Assembly: GCF_016734815.1 (NCBI RefSeq)
Contig: NZ_JAERQF010000020.1
Span: 34,432 to 98,431 of the forward strand
From: Hymenobacter rubidus
Lineage (GTDB): Bacteria > Bacteroidota > Bacteroidia > Cytophagales > Hymenobacteraceae
Direction: 5' to 3'
Length of the DNA stretch: 64,000 nt
Shown: positions 1-9,838 of the stretch, in pieces
Layout: every line of letters begins with the position of its first letter
How positions within the stretch are numbered: position 1 is the stretch's first letter
The notes under the pieces: model-generated
What the model was told of the DNA's origin: nothing
The model's input: only the letters and a program-made list of their open reading frames with translations
Databases searched by the model: none
Translations under genes and position numbers: made by a program

Positions 1-350
1 CCACGTCCGTGGCGGCAGTTACACCGCCCCCCACCGGCCACATGTTTGTGAAGGGCGAGAGCAAGAACAAGTTCCTGCGCGTCAACTACGCCGACATTCT
101 CTACATCGAGGGGCTGAGCAACTACGTGTCCATTCAGCTGCCCACGCAGCGCGTGGTTACCTACCAAACCCTGAAAGAGCTGGCCGAGACGCTGCCGCAG
201 CCCCCGTTTCTGCGGGTGCACAAGTCCTTCATCGTGTCGCTCGACAAGATTCGCATGGTGGACGGCAACACGATTTATATACAGGACAAGGAGATTCCGG
301 TGAGCGACACGTACCGCGAACAGCTCTATCGGCTGATTCGGGAACAGTAA
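1..350 (+). CDS. LytTR-type response regulator, C-terminal part (5' end outside window)
   Basis: The reading frame is open to the left edge, so the gene is truncated by the window. The visible 113 or so residues form a LytTR DNA-binding domain: the stretch around ADILYIEGLSNYV, then LRVHKSFIVSLDKI and the closing IPVSDTYREQL are the hallmark blocks of this family. Such proteins normally carry an N-terminal REC receiver domain and pair with a LytS/YpdA-like histidine kinase; neither is visible. It most likely binds promoter direct repeats as a phosphorylated dimer. It is convergent with ureG, separated by a hairpin repeat at 351-436. No link to urease is implied by the sequence. Confidence 0.9.
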   Translation, partial: TSVAAVTPPPTGHMFVKGESKNKFLRVNYADILYIEGLSNYVSIQLPTQRVVTYQTLKELAETLPQPPFLRVHKSFIVSLDKIRMVDGNTIYIQDKEIPVSDTYREQLYRLIREQ

Positions 351-436
351 GCACGTGTACCCCGAAGTTTTACTTCGGCTCGCGTTGAACAACGATTGTT
401 CTAACGGTCCGAAGTGAAACTTCGGGGTACACGTGC
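351..436. repeat. Family E intergenic hairpin, possible bidirectional terminator
   Basis: Long inverted repeat: GCACGTGTACCCCGAAGTTT on the left is answered by its complement ending at 436, and the left arm contains a nested pairing of CCGAAGT with ACTTCGG. It fills the gap between convergent genes, overlaps neither, and may stop transcription both ways. No second copy was noticed here. Confidence 0.7.
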
Positions 437-1189
437 TTACCGCCTATCCTCCCGCACGGCGGCCAGCGCGCGGGCTTTCGCTGCTTTAATATGGCCGATA
501 ATATCATCCAGCCCGTGCCCATCAATAGCGCGGGCAAATAGGAACGGGCCTTCGCCGCGCATTTTTTTCGAGTCACGCTCCATCACGCCCAGGTCGGCTT
601 TGATGATGTCTTTGAGGTCGATTTTGTTGATGATGAGCAGGTCAGATTGGGTAATACCAGGGCCGCCCTTTCGCGGAATTTTGTCGCCGCCCGATACGTC
701 GATGACGTAGATGGAATAGTCGACCAACTCACGGCTGAAGTGGGCGGCCAAGTTGTCGCCACCGCTCTCCACGAAGAGGTAATCGAGGCCGTAATCGAAG
801 CGCTGCATGAGGCCTTCGAGCGCATCCATGTTCAGGGAAATATCCTCGCGGATGGCGGCGTGCGGGCAGCCGCCGGTTTCTACGCCTACAATGCGGTTTT
901 CATCCAGCGCGCTGTTGCGAATGAGAAACTCGGCGTCTTCGCGGGTGAAGATGTCGTTGGTGACCACGCCCAGCTCGAACTCATGCCGCATGCGCTCGCA
1001 CAGGGCTTTCAGCAAGGCCGTCTTGCCCGTGCCCACCGGCCCGCCGATGCCCACGGTGAAGGCGCGCTTGCGGAAGTTGCGGTAGCTGGGCAGCCGCCGG
1101 GTTTCGCGCTCGTTGAAGTCGCCGGGCGACTCGTACGCTTCGTGCTGGTGGCCGTGGAGGAGAAGGGCGAGTTTTTCGACAAAAGCCAT
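437..1189 (-). CDS. ureG: Urease accessory GTPase UreG
   Basis: UreG hydrolyses GTP to drive nickel insertion into urease and carries the nickel in its CPH motif. The P-loop GGPVGTGKT lies at residues 49-57 and CPH at 108-110; ESGGDNLAA and NKIDL complete the SIMIBI GTPase signature. At 250 residues it is longer than the usual 200-210, because about 45 residues precede the P-loop strand, including the histidine-bearing HGHQHE. Other UreG proteins with His-rich N-termini are known to bind extra metal. It is the last urease gene on this strand, after ureF, with a family A hairpin between. The start at 1189 gives the intact extension; a later start is not excluded. Confidence 0.95.
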   Translation of the reverse strand: MAFVEKLALLLHGHQHEAYESPGDFNERETRRLPSYRNFRKRAFTVGIGGPVGTGKTALLKALCERMRHEFELGVVTNDIFTREDAEFLIRNSALDENRIVGVETGGCPHAAIREDISLNMDALEGLMQRFDYGLDYLFVESGGDNLAAHFSRELVDYSIYVIDVSGGDKIPRKGGPGITQSDLLIINKIDLKDIIKADLGVMERDSKKMRGEGPFLFARAIDGHGLDDIIGHIKAAKARALAAVREDRR

Positions 1190-1233
1190 CTAGGAAGTGT
1201 TGAGTTTTGAGGGTTGAGTTTTGAATTAATCGC

Positions 1234-1335
1234 AACGTCATGCCGAGCGTAGCCGAGGCATCTCGCGTGCCGCCACTAATCCAATCGTTGAACGATGCGA
1301 GCGAGATGCCTCGGCTACGCTCGGCATGACGTTCT
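1234..1335. repeat. Family A hairpin A1 (ureF-ureG gap)
   Basis: Inverted repeat with arms of the form AACGTCATGCCGAGCG-T-AGCCGAGGCATCTCGC; both arms carry the element-specific T/A pair after GAGCG. It lies between ureF and ureG and reaches the ureF stop region. Confidence 0.9.
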
Positions 1336-1336
1336 G

Positions 1337-2008
1337 CTAGTTCTGGAAAAGCTTGGAGTAAATGTCTTCGTGCAACACCTGCGCCGCATCGAGTAAAAAC
1401 GCCGAGCGTACCGCCTCACCATACCCCTTCCCCACCTGCGCCGCTAAAATATGCTCAAACACCGCGTAGAAATCGTGCTGCAACTGGTGCCCTTCCAGCG
1501 GCCCCAGAAACCCGAGGCGAATGGCGGCGCTGAGTTGGTCGCGCAGCAGCATGTGCAGGTACATGGCCTGTAATTCTTTTAGCTCGAAGCCCACCCGCTG
1601 CAAGGCCAGCGTGAAAACCAGCGTGAAATGCGGCGGAAAATTTTGACTGGTGAACCACTGGGTGATGGTTTCCAAGTCAGTTTCGGGGTAGAACGTAGCC
1701 AGCAGTTTCAGCCAGTTGCGGCCCTGCGCGGCGCTGGCTTTGTGGAGCGCGGGCACCAGCAATTGAGCGTCGTATTCTTCGGCAACAGTCTGGAATTCTA
1801 GGCTTTTCTCGGTGAGGTGGAAAGTGGAATGGACGAAGGGCAACTCGGTGCTGCCGGCTTGCTGCAGGTAGGAATACAGGTAGTTCCGCAGCGCAAAAGG
1901 TGTATTTATGAGGCCGAAGGTGATGCTGCTTTCCAACCCGTAAGAATAGGCGAACGAGCCGGTGGGAATGGCCGAATCGACGAGGTGCAGGAGGCGGGCG
2001 AATTGCAT
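1337..2008 (-). CDS. ureF: Urease accessory protein UreF
   Basis: UreF acts with UreD and UreG in the urease activation complex, where it regulates the UreG GTPase. The 223-residue product begins MQFARLLHLVDSAIPTGSF, the conserved opening of UreF (DSxxPTGxFxxS followed by SYGLE), and continues through an all-helical body of normal family length. The open frame extends 68 codons further upstream, but those residues come from translating the family B hairpin at 2016-2167, so the ATG at 2008 is taken as the start. It follows ureC and precedes ureG on the same strand. Confidence 0.93.
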   Translation of the reverse strand: MQFARLLHLVDSAIPTGSFAYSYGLESSITFGLINTPFALRNYLYSYLQQAGSTELPFVHSTFHLTEKSLEFQTVAEEYDAQLLVPALHKASAAQGRNWLKLLATFYPETDLETITQWFTSQNFPPHFTLVFTLALQRVGFELKELQAMYLHMLLRDQLSAAIRLGFLGPLEGHQLQHDFYAVFEHILAAQVGKGYGEAVRSAFLLDAAQVLHEDIYSKLFQN

Positions 2009-2015
2009 GCGGGAC

Positions 2016-2162
2016 GTTCTAACGGGCGCCTCACCCCCCGGCCCCCTCTCCGAAAAGGAGAGGGGGTGCCGAGGTGGCACGGACAATTTTCGAGAAGCAA
2101 AATCGAATACGACTGGCACCCCCTCTCCTTTTCGGAGAGGGGGCCGGGGGGTGAGGCGCCCG

Positions 2163-2167
<5 letters not shown>
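2016..2167. repeat. Family B hairpin B1 (ureC-ureF gap)
   Basis: Near-perfect inverted repeat of about 150 bp whose arms read TAACGGGCGCCTCACCCCCC then GGCCCCCTCTCC; each arm contains a small inner hairpin (CTCTCC-GAAA-GGAGAG). The right end contains the ureC stop codon. Confidence 0.9.
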
Positions 2168-3878
<1,711 letters not shown>

Positions 3879-3879
3879 A

Positions 3880-4431
3880 CTAGGCGCGAGAAACGGTCGG
3901 CATGGAAGTGTAGAAAGCGTTTATTCTATCCAGAAGCGGCTCAAGCGGCTTATTACCGCTCATCACATTATAAAATTGGTTATTAATAGACTCTGTCAAA
4001 ACACTCCCATCTATAACTTTTGCTAAATAAGGAAAACCGTTTCTGGTTTCTACATCCTCAAGCATCTTACCGAAACAGTCTGAATTATCACCTACAATCT
4101 TGCTTCTCGTCACAGGAATCATTTTAACATCAGATTTTAAAGCGGGCGCAATTATTTTTTCAACAAAATCAATGCTGTTAATACGGTTGTTATAAAATAG
4201 AAAGCCTGCGCCATTCATCTTTTCCAAAAAGGCCTCATACTTCTTTTTGAACCGTTTTTCATCAAAAACAACCTTGATATAAACTAACCCAAACAGAAGA
4301 GAAAGGACTAGAATGACAATGAGGGTAGTTCTTATAAAACCAAATATGAAATGAGTGCCACCTACAGCAACTGCTGCTACACAAAGAATAATTATTGCAG
4401 CTGATTTGAGCTTGCTTGATAAGGATTTCAT
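3880..4431 (-). CDS. Hypothetical two-helix membrane protein, inserted between ureB and ureC (cargo A)
   Basis: Not recognised. The 183-residue product has two hydrophobic helices at about residues 10-30 and 35-52, then a charged region ([16 protein letters not shown]) and a soluble C-terminal domain. It is visibly AT-rich against the GC-rich urease genes, suggesting acquisition from elsewhere. It sits between a partial ureB copy (stop 16 bp upstream) and ureC (start 2 bp downstream), so it is probably co-transcribed with ureC. The matching slot in the other copy of the junction holds an unrelated gene at 5519-5920. No function is proposed. Confidence 0.7.
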   Translation of the reverse strand: MKSLSSKLKSAAIIILCVAAVAVGGTHFIFGFIRTTLIVILVLSLLFGLVYIKVVFDEKRFKKKYEAFLEKMNGAGFLFYNNRINSIDFVEKIIAPALKSDVKMIPVTRSKIVGDNSDCFGKMLEDVETRNGFPYLAKVIDGSVLTESINNQFYNVMSGNKPLEPLLDRINAFYTSMPTVSRA

Positions 4432-4447
4432 TTGAGCTAATTAGTCA

Positions 4448-4643
4448 TTATTTCTCAAGTTTCTCCAGCGCCTGCTGCTTCTTTCCAGCATCATCCAGCT
4501 GCCCATCAATGAGCCCATTGCCGCCGTACACGATGCGCTCGCCGGCCAGGGCCACCAGGCGCACGCGCTTGCGCTCGCCGGGCTCGAAGCGCACCGCCGT
4601 GCCGGCCGGGATGTGGAGGCGGAAACCGTAGGCGGCCGCGCGG
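4448..4643 (-). pseudogene. Partial copy of ureB 3' end
   Basis: These bases match the last 190 or so bases of the ureAB gene (5936-6129) with only scattered differences, including the stop-codon region; the translated piece from [13 protein letters not shown] onward is nearly identical to the end of UreB. The match stops abruptly near 4643. An open frame continues to an ATG at 4669, next to the hicB stop, but its first ten residues are unrelated to urease. This is a remnant of a duplicated ureB and lacks most of the beta-subunit fold, so it is unlikely to work. Confidence 0.88.
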
Positions 4644-4669
4644 GGTAGCGTGGTCATGCGGCTTGGCAC

Positions 4670-5050
4670 TTAGAAAGCAAAGTCCATTTCCGCCAGCTCG
4701 CGGCCCACGGCGCGTACGCCCTCCAGAATCCGCCGCGTCTGGGTGGGGCTGGGCTTCTTGTTGCCGGACACGTACTGGCTGAGCAGGCTCTGGGTCATGC
4801 CCAGGCGCTTGGCCAGCGCGGCGGCGTTGATGACTTTGTAGGCATCGAAGAATGATTTCAGGTCATAAGTAATTTTTACGTCTTCGATGCGCAAGGTGCG
4901 GCCCGTGTCTTCCAGCGCCAGATTCAGCACCTCCACCATGTTGGCTTTCAGTTCCTCGAAGCTGGTGCCCACGGTATAGGCCCCTTCGCCCTCGTTGTAG
5001 GCGCTGTAGCCGGTGGCGGTGCGCTCGACAATCATTTCATATTTTTTCAT
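4670..5050 (-). CDS. hicB: HicB-type antitoxin with C-terminal HTH
   Basis: The 126-residue product has an N-terminal HicB fold (residues 1-60: EMIVERTATGYSAY, then FEELKANMVEVLNLALED) that masks the HicA toxin. A Cro/C1-type helix-turn-helix follows at roughly 75-115 (AAALAKRLGMTQSLLSQYVSGN). Such two-domain HicB proteins repress their own promoter. It lies downstream of hicA with a gap of 141 bp, longer than usual, which contains a perfect 16-bp palindrome suited to be its operator and a 32-bp tandem repeat. The pair sits between the two copies of the ureB-ureC junction. Confidence 0.88.
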   Translation of the reverse strand: MKKYEMIVERTATGYSAYNEGEGAYTVGTSFEELKANMVEVLNLALEDTGRTLRIEDVKITYDLKSFFDAYKVINAAALAKRLGMTQSLLSQYVSGNKKPSPTQTRRILEGVRAVGRELAEMDFAF

Positions 5051-5100
5051 CGTCTGGCTTGCTATTGAGATTGAATAGGCGACTTATTCTATTTTTGAAG

Positions 5101-5116
5101 GTAGTAAATTTACTAC
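5101..5116. promoter_or_regulatory. Perfect 16-bp palindrome upstream of hicB, candidate HicB operator
   Basis: GTAGTAAATTTACTAC is a perfect palindrome 50 bp upstream of the hicB ATG. Size, symmetry and position fit an operator for the helix-turn-helix of HicB. That HicB binds it is inference. Confidence 0.6.
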
Positions 5117-5122
5117 CAGTAG

Positions 5123-5196
5123 CGCAATTATCAAGGGGGTTTACTTGGTGGCAGCGGAATTATCAAGGGGGTTTACTTGGTGGCAGCGGAATTATT
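5123..5196. repeat. 32-bp tandem repeat at the 3' end of hicA
   Basis: A 32-bp unit containing ATTATCAAGGGGGTTTACTT is present twice (offsets 5129 and 5161), followed by the first bases of a third copy that overlap the hicA stop codon. It looks like a slipped duplication of the sequence next to the hicA 3' end. Confidence 0.8.
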
Positions 5197-5392
5197 TGAG
5201 CCCCGCCTGTTTCAGCAGTACCGCCGCCAATCCTTTTCCGACTTCAGCGCTGCCGTGCAGCGGGAACTCCAGGTAGCCGCTTCGGGTGAGAGCTTTCTTG
5301 GTGGCGTGGGCCAACTTAATGTGGCTGCCCGTCTGGGCAATTTTATACCAGCCATCTCTGGTCAGGATGCGGTAGAGCTCCGAGCTTTTCAT
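5192..5392 (-). CDS. hicA: HicA-type mRNA interferase toxin
   Basis: The 66-residue product has the HicA double-stranded RNA-binding-like fold: MKSSELYRILTRDGWY at the start, then QTGSHIKLAH with the conserved catalytic histidine in the GSH motif, and FPLHGSAEVGKG. Family length is normal. HicA toxins degrade mRNA when not bound by HicB. It precedes hicB, the usual order, and follows a broken ureC 5' fragment. Nothing suggests inactivation. Confidence 0.9.
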   Translation of the reverse strand: MKSSELYRILTRDGWYKIAQTGSHIKLAHATKKALTRSGYLEFPLHGSAEVGKGLAAVLLKQAGLK

Positions 5393-5406
5393 AAACTATT
5401 TAAAGG

Positions 5407-5494
5407 TCAGCAGGCCGGTATCGCCGAGGCGCACCCGGTCGCCGGTAGTGGGGCCGTACATGTCGGCATACGCGCGGCGGGAGATGGGGAGGGT
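5407..5494 (-). pseudogene. Partial copy of ureC 5' end, start codon lost
   Basis: This stretch matches the first 88 or so bases of ureC (3787-3875) with about two differences, then ends at 5407. At the start-codon position the sequence reads ATA instead of ATG. It is preceded by the gene at 5519-5920, as the intact ureC is preceded by the gene at 3880-4431. It is a truncated second copy of the ureC start. Confidence 0.88.
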
Positions 5495-5518
5495 TATATT
5501 TCGGTTGATTTTTTCTGG

Positions 5519-5920
5519 TTAGTCTTGACCTAGATAGAGGAAAGCCCCTGTCTTTTTGTCGATTGTACCGAACTGTGTGTTACTATAAACTATTCTGATA
5601 ACCTCTTCTCCCTTTTTATTCAAACCGTTGTCAAAGGCAGCATTATCAAAAGCGAAGTATACAATCACTGGATTTTTAACCCGATAATTGGATTGATGTG
5701 CTTCAGTTTTCCACAGTTGCTTACCGTTGCTATCAATTGCTGTGATATAAGTTCGTGTTGAGTCGAGGATATATTTTGTAGCAGTTGCTTTGTCAACAAG
5801 CACATAAATTTTAGGCCGTTCATTCAAGGTGGAATGGCCGATGTAAGTGACATTTTGCCCAAAGCAAACACGAGCATTTGTAACGAACGTGAGCACAAGC
5901 AATGCGGCAAAGAGTCTCAT
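5519..5920 (-). CDS. Hypothetical secreted protein downstream of ureAB (cargo B)
   Basis: Not recognised. The 133-residue product starts with a clear Sec signal peptide (MRLFAALLVLTFVTNARVCFG) and continues as a mostly beta-rich soluble protein, so export to the periplasm or outside is likely. It is AT-rich against its neighbours. It begins 12 bp after the ureAB stop and ends just before the broken ureC copy. It therefore occupies the same slot as the unrelated gene at 3880-4431. No function is proposed. Confidence 0.65.
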   Translation of the reverse strand: MRLFAALLVLTFVTNARVCFGQNVTYIGHSTLNERPKIYVLVDKATATKYILDSTRTYITAIDSNGKQLWKTEAHQSNYRVKNPVIVYFAFDNAAFDNGLNKKGEEVIRIVYSNTQFGTIDKKTGAFLYLGQD

Positions 5921-5932
5921 AATTTTACGAAT

Positions 5933-6673
5933 TTAGAGCTTCAGCTTCTCCAGCGCCTGCTGCTTCTTTCCAGCCTCATCCAGCTTCCCATCAATGAGCC
6001 CATTGCCGCCGTACACGATGCGCTCGCCGGCCAGGGCTACTAAGCGCACGCGCTTGCGCTCGCCGGGCTCGAAGCGCACCGCCGTGCCGGCCGGGATGTG
6101 GAGGCGGAAACCGTAGGCGGCGGCGCGGTCGAAGTGCAGCGCCGCGTTGGTTTCGAAGAAGGGATAGTGCGAGCCGACCTGCACGGGCCGGTCGCCCATG
6201 TTCACGACGTCCACGTCCACCGTGGCGCGGCTTTCGTTGAGGATGATATCGGTCGGGTGCAGCTGGTATTCGCCGGGCTGGGGGTGGCTGGCGTTGGCGG
6301 GCGCGGCGCCGGGGGCCGAGGCTTTGCTCAGGCCGGAGCCGTAGAGGGCTAGGGCGGCATCGCCGGTTTCGCGGCAGATGGGGTGGTGCACGGTCACGAG
6401 CTTGGTGCCGTCGGGGAAGGTGCCTTCGATTTGGACTTCGTGGAGCATGTCGGCCACGCCGGGCAGCACGTCTGCCAGGCCCAGCAGCTGCTTGCCCTTG
6501 TCCATGAGCACGGCCACCCGCTCGCCATCGCGGATGAACTCCAGCAGCTGCGTGGCGATGAGGGCCAGGGCTTCGGGATAGTTCAGGAGCAGGCCGCGGG
6601 CGTAGCGCTTCTGCGCCACGAAACCGGCCTGGTGGAGAACGAGCTTGTCGAGGTCTTTGGGGGAGAGGTGCAT
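5933..6673 (-). CDS. ureAB: Fused urease gamma-beta subunit
   Basis: The 246-residue product joins both small urease subunits, as in the Helicobacter UreA fusion. Residues 1-100 are the gamma subunit ([17 protein letters not shown], then [16 protein letters not shown] and [14 protein letters not shown]). An Ala/Pro-rich linker of about 30 residues follows. From about 134 comes the beta subunit (PGEYQLHP, then [34 protein letters not shown] and YGGNGLIDG). Separate gamma and beta subunits are about 100 residues each, so both parts are complete. It heads the structural genes after the nickel transporter; its 3' end is repeated at 4448-4643. Confidence 0.96.
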   Translation of the reverse strand: MHLSPKDLDKLVLHQAGFVAQKRYARGLLLNYPEALALIATQLLEFIRDGERVAVLMDKGKQLLGLADVLPGVADMLHEVQIEGTFPDGTKLVTVHHPICRETGDAALALYGSGLSKASAPGAAPANASHPQPGEYQLHPTDIILNESRATVDVDVVNMGDRPVQVGSHYPFFETNAALHFDRAAAYGFRLHIPAGTAVRFEPGERKRVRLVALAGERIVYGGNGLIDGKLDEAGKKQQALEKLKL

Positions 6674-6699
6674 AGTGAATAGGGTATTCTGGATAGCAA

Positions 6700-6738
6700 G
6701 AACGTCATGCCGAGTGCAGCCGAGGCATCTCGCTCGCG
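6700..6738. repeat. Family A half-element A2 (single arm)
   Basis: One family A arm (AACGTCATGCCGAGTGCAGC then CGAGGCATCTCGC) upstream of ureAB, followed directly by a complete family B hairpin; no opposing family A arm is present. Confidence 0.8.
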
Positions 6739-6751
6739 CCGCCTGATTCGG

Positions 6752-6861
6752 GTCACCTCACCCCCGGCCCCTCTCCCGCGGAGAGGGGAGCCTGACGATT
6801 GTGCAACTGCGCAAAACCGGTGCTCCCTCTCCGCGGGAGAGGGGCCGGGGGTGAGGTTGAC
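6752..6861. repeat. Family B hairpin B2 (nickel transporter-ureAB gap)
   Basis: Inverted repeat with arms CTCACCCCCGGCCCCTCTCC and the complement, each ending in a small inner hairpin around CTCTCCCGCGGAGAG. Same family as B1, with different inner bases. Confidence 0.88.
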
Positions 6862-6873
6862 GGGCGCGCAGTT

Positions 6874-7482
6874 TTACCATCGCACATTCCCATAAATCAT
6901 CCACCCGCCGTACCCAATGCACAGCAGCGACGACAAGGTAACGGTGCTGAATTTCAGCGTCCGGCTAATCCGCATGCGCCTGGTGAACGGCACGCTGCAC
7001 AGCCCGGCCACGATAAACATGCCCAGAATGGAGCCCGCGCCGAACACCGCGAAGTACAGCACGCTCAGCCATGGGTCACGGATTTCGCTCATCACCAGCA
7101 GCACCAGCGCGCCGCTGCCGGCCAGGCCGTGGAGCAGGCCCACGGCGTAGGCGGCGCGGGAGGGGGCCACGCCGGGGCGCACCTTGGCGGCTTCGCGGCG
7201 CTGGTCGAGCAGGCGGCTGATGCCCATGACGACAAGCATCAGGCCCACGGCCGCTTCGAAGTAGCCGGAGGTGAGGAACGTGACGCGGCCCAGCAGAATG
7301 ATGCTGCCCACGACCACCAGCGTGGTGGTGTGGCCCAGGCCCCAGTAGATGCCGTCGCGCAGGGCTTCGGCGAGGGTGTCGCGGCGCGAAATGAGGTTGC
7401 CCACGGCCAGCAGGTGGTCGGGCTCGAATGCGTGACCCATTCCGGCTACGGAAGCGAATAAAATGGGCAACAGGCCTTGCAT
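6874..7482 (-). CDS. UreH/NicO-type nickel transporter
   Basis: The 202-residue product has six or so hydrophobic helices and the family hallmark GHAFEPDHLLAV in the first one, with the HxxxxDH metal motif, then GLGHTTTL in the next. This family (NiCoT/UreH-like, COG2215-type) imports nickel or cobalt through the inner membrane. Position as first gene before ureAB points to nickel supply for urease. It is separated from ureAB by a half family A and a full family B repeat. Length is typical of the short urease-linked members. Confidence 0.9.
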   Translation of the reverse strand: MQGLLPILFASVAGMGHAFEPDHLLAVGNLISRRDTLAEALRDGIYWGLGHTTTLVVVGSIILLGRVTFLTSGYFEAAVGLMLVVMGISRLLDQRREAAKVRPGVAPSRAAYAVGLLHGLAGSGALVLLVMSEIRDPWLSVLYFAVFGAGSILGMFIVAGLCSVPFTRRMRISRTLKFSTVTLSSLLCIGYGGWMIYGNVRW

Positions 7483-7570
7483 TTGTTAGGGTCTAATGAC
7501 GAAATATAGGTACAAGATTCTGCAAACCCTGCATTACAAAAGGCAATTCTGCAAAGGCATCTGAAAACAC

Positions 7571-7612
7571 TAAAACCCAAGAGGCTACTGTAGCAGCAGC
7601 TTCTTGGGTTGT
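7571..7612 (-). terminator. Intrinsic terminator downstream of leuB
   Basis: On the minus strand AACCCAAGAAG pairs with CTCTTGGGTT and is followed by a T-rich run (TTAGTGTTTT). It lies about 160 bp past the leuB stop, after hairpin family C, and would end the ilv-leu transcript before the nickel transporter gene. The plus strand could also be stopped. Confidence 0.75.
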
Positions 7613-7628
7613 TATAGCTTGTTAGAAC

Positions 7629-7754
7629 GATGTAGAGACGCAATACTTTGCGTCTTGCCGTTGAACAACCGGAGCCGCTCCGCCTGCAACACATAACTGT
7701 GTAGTCAGAACAACATCAGCAACGCCGAGACGCAAAATATTGCGTCTCTACATC
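7629..7754. repeat. Family C double hairpin (rRNA-unrelated, intergenic)
   Basis: Arms GATGTAGAGACGCAATA (7629-7645) and its exact complement at 7738-7754. Each arm also begins a smaller hairpin of its own (AGACGCAA-TACT-TTGCGTCT on the left, GAGACGCAA-AATA-TTGCGTCTC on the right). It lies between the leuB stop and the terminator. Confidence 0.85.
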
Positions 7755-7770
7755 ATTTAGCTAAATGGCG

Positions 7771-8892
7771 CTAAATAATGGTGCTCATACCTACCCGAAT
7801 ATTGCTTTGGTGAAATTTACAGTCCTTCAAATCGAGCACGCCGTAGGCGATGAAGCTGCCCACCTGCTCGGTGGTGTAGCGCGTAGTGGGGTTCAGCTCC
7901 GGCGTCAGCACCTGCTCGTTGAGGGCGTTTTCCACGGCGTCGCGCACGGCGCAGGCCTCGTCGGGCAGGCCGAAATGGTCGAGCAGCATGGCGGCCGAAA
8001 GGATGGCGGCAATGGGATTGGCAATGCCTTTGCCTTTGGCCTGGGGGTAGGAGCCGTGAATGGGCTCGAACAGCGCCGCCGCGTCGCCGATGGACGCGGA
8101 GGGCAGCAGGCCCAGCGAGCCCGCAATGACCGAGGCTTCGTCGGACAGGATATCGCCGAACATGTTTTCGGTCAGTATCACGTCGAACTGCTTGGGATTG
8201 AGGATGAGCTGCATGGCCGCGTTGTCCACAAACAGGTAGTCGACGGCCACCTCCGGGTATTCCGGCGCGATGCTTTGGATGACTTCGCGCCAGAGGCGGG
8301 AGGTTTCCAGCACGTTGGCCTTGTCCACCAGCGTCAGCTTACGGCGGCGGCCCTGCGCGGCCTGGAAGGCGCGATGCGCGATGCGGGCAATTTCCTCGCG
8401 ATTGTAGGTGCAGTTGTCGAAGGCCGTGCCATCGGGCAAGCGGCCTTTCTCGCCGAAGTACACGCCACCGGTCAGCTCGCGGAAGATGAGCATGTCGGTG
8501 CCCGCAATGCGGTCGGGGCGTAGCGGCGAGGCGTCGATGAGCTGCTCGTAGGCCGTCACGGGGCGAATGTTGGCGTAGAGGCCCAGGCTTTTGCGCAAGG
8601 CCAGCAGGCCCTGCTCGGGGCGCACTTTGGCCGTGGGGTCGTGGTCGTATTTGGGGTCGCCGATGGCGCCGAGCAGCACCGCATCGGCGCGGTGGCAGGC
8701 GTCGAGGGTGGCATCGGGCAACGGCACGCCGGTGGCGTCGATGGCGCAGGCGCCCATCAGCTGGTGCTCGAAGGTGAAGTGGTGGCCGAAGCGCTGGGCC
8801 ACGGCTTTGAGCACGCGCACAGCCTCGCCGCATACTTCCGGGCCGATGCCGTCGCCGGCCAGCACCACAATTCGTTTCGTTAATACGTCCAT
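7771..8892 (-). CDS. leuB: 3-isopropylmalate dehydrogenase LeuB
   Basis: Oxidises and decarboxylates 3-isopropylmalate to 2-oxoisocaproate with NAD, the third step of leucine synthesis. The 373 residues show the family blocks: [11 protein letters not shown] at the N-terminus, [21 protein letters not shown] with substrate-binding arginines, the lysine of VDKANVLE, and [23 protein letters not shown] followed by EPIHGSYPQ. About 20 residues extend past the usual end. It overlaps leuD by 13 bp, so translation is likely coupled. It is the last gene of the ilv-leu cluster. Confidence 0.98.
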   Translation of the reverse strand: MDVLTKRIVVLAGDGIGPEVCGEAVRVLKAVAQRFGHHFTFEHQLMGACAIDATGVPLPDATLDACHRADAVLLGAIGDPKYDHDPTAKVRPEQGLLALRKSLGLYANIRPVTAYEQLIDASPLRPDRIAGTDMLIFRELTGGVYFGEKGRLPDGTAFDNCTYNREEIARIAHRAFQAAQGRRRKLTLVDKANVLETSRLWREVIQSIAPEYPEVAVDYLFVDNAAMQLILNPKQFDVILTENMFGDILSDEASVIAGSLGLLPSASIGDAAALFEPIHGSYPQAKGKGIANPIAAILSAAMLLDHFGLPDEACAVRDAVENALNEQVLTPELNPTTRYTTEQVGSFIAYGVLDLKDCKFHQSNIRVGMSTII

Positions 8893-9476
8893 GGGCGGTG
8901 TTGTTCGTAGGTGGTGATGGCCTCGCGCTGGCTCAGCAGGTAGTCAATATCGTCATAGCCGTTTATCAGGCACTCCTTTTTGTAGGGGTCGAGGTCGAAA
9001 GGAATGCTCTCCTCCCACACCGGCACGGTGAGCGTCTGGGCGGGCAAATCGACCACCAGCTGGGTGTTGGGGTAGTGCGTCACGCGGGCCAGCAGGCGCT
9101 GCAGCACCGCTTCGCTCACTTGCAGCGGCAGCAGGCCGGTGTTCAACGCATTGCCCCGAAAAATGTCGGCGAAGTAACTGGAAATAATCACCTTAAACCC
9201 GGCGTCGTACAGCGCCCAGGCGGCGTGCTCGCGGCTGGAGCCGCAGCCAAAGTTCTGGCCGGCCATCAGAATCTGGCCGTGGTAGCGGGTGTCGTTCAGC
9301 ACGAAGCCGTGCTTGGGCTGGCCGTTGGCGGCGTAGCGCCAGTCGGCAAACAGGTTTTTCCCGAAGCCCTCCCGCGTGGTCGCTTTCAGGAAACGGGCGG
9401 GGATAATCTGGTCGGTGTCAATGTTCTCCAGCGGCAGCGGCACGGCCGTCGAGTGCAGGGTCTGAAATTTGTCCAT
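8880..9476 (-). CDS. leuD: 3-isopropylmalate dehydratase small subunit LeuD
   Basis: Partner of LeuC in the isomerisation of 2- to 3-isopropylmalate. The 198-residue protein has the swivel-domain motifs LENIDTDQIIPARFL, AGQNFGCGSSREHAAWAL and SSYFADIFRGNALNTGLLP, and normal length. Its end overlaps leuB by 13 bp. An upstream open frame at 9418-9630 overlapping this start was considered and rejected. Confidence 0.97.
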   Translation of the reverse strand: MDKFQTLHSTAVPLPLENIDTDQIIPARFLKATTREGFGKNLFADWRYAANGQPKHGFVLNDTRYHGQILMAGQNFGCGSSREHAAWALYDAGFKVIISSYFADIFRGNALNTGLLPLQVSEAVLQRLLARVTHYPNTQLVVDLPAQTLTVPVWEESIPFDLDPYKKECLINGYDDIDYLLSQREAITTYEQHRPWTY

Positions 9477-9712
9477 TGGAGGCGGAGGGGTTTTCGGAAG
9501 AATGAGAAGCAGCGGCGTCGGCCGAGGGGAAATCCTCGGCGGCGGCGGGTTGCTGGCGCAATTGGCCGGCGTAGCTAATCCAGCCGGCGGCGCTGCCCTG
9601 GCGGTAGTTGTAGTTCGACAAGCTCTGCATAGCGTAAGGATTTCATGTTGTTGGTAAAGGCTATTAGCTGGGTGGGATAGTTGGATAGTGTGGGTAATTT
9701 GAGGGTCGGTGG

Positions 9713-9838
9713 AACGTCATGCAGAGCGCAGCGCAGCGGAGTCGAAGCATCTCGCTTGTGGTAGTAACTCAACCGATTGGATTACTGCTGCACGCGAGAT
9801 GCTTCGACTCCGCTGCGCTGCGCTCTGCATGACGTTCT
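9713..9838. repeat. Family A hairpin A3 (leuC-leuD gap)
   Basis: Arms AACGTCATGCAGAGCGCAGC then GCAGCGGAGTCGAAGCATC, with the exact matching changes in the right arm (CTGCATGACGTT end). The right end contains the leuC stop codon. Bases 9477-9712 between this repeat and leuD hold no recognised feature. Confidence 0.9.

Noticed and set aside
4448..4669. The 73-codon frame as a real small gene
   Set aside because: All but the first ten residues are the end of UreB; it lacks the rest of the subunit and lies in a duplicated junction.
7446..7694. Open frame of 82 codons between leuB and the nickel transporter
   Set aside because: It runs through the terminator and hairpin C, overlaps the start of the transporter gene, and shows no protein-like features.
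9418..9630. Possible small gene upstream of leuD (70 codons)
   Set aside because: Its second half overlaps leuD in another frame and its first half has no recognisable feature; no evidence beyond an open frame.
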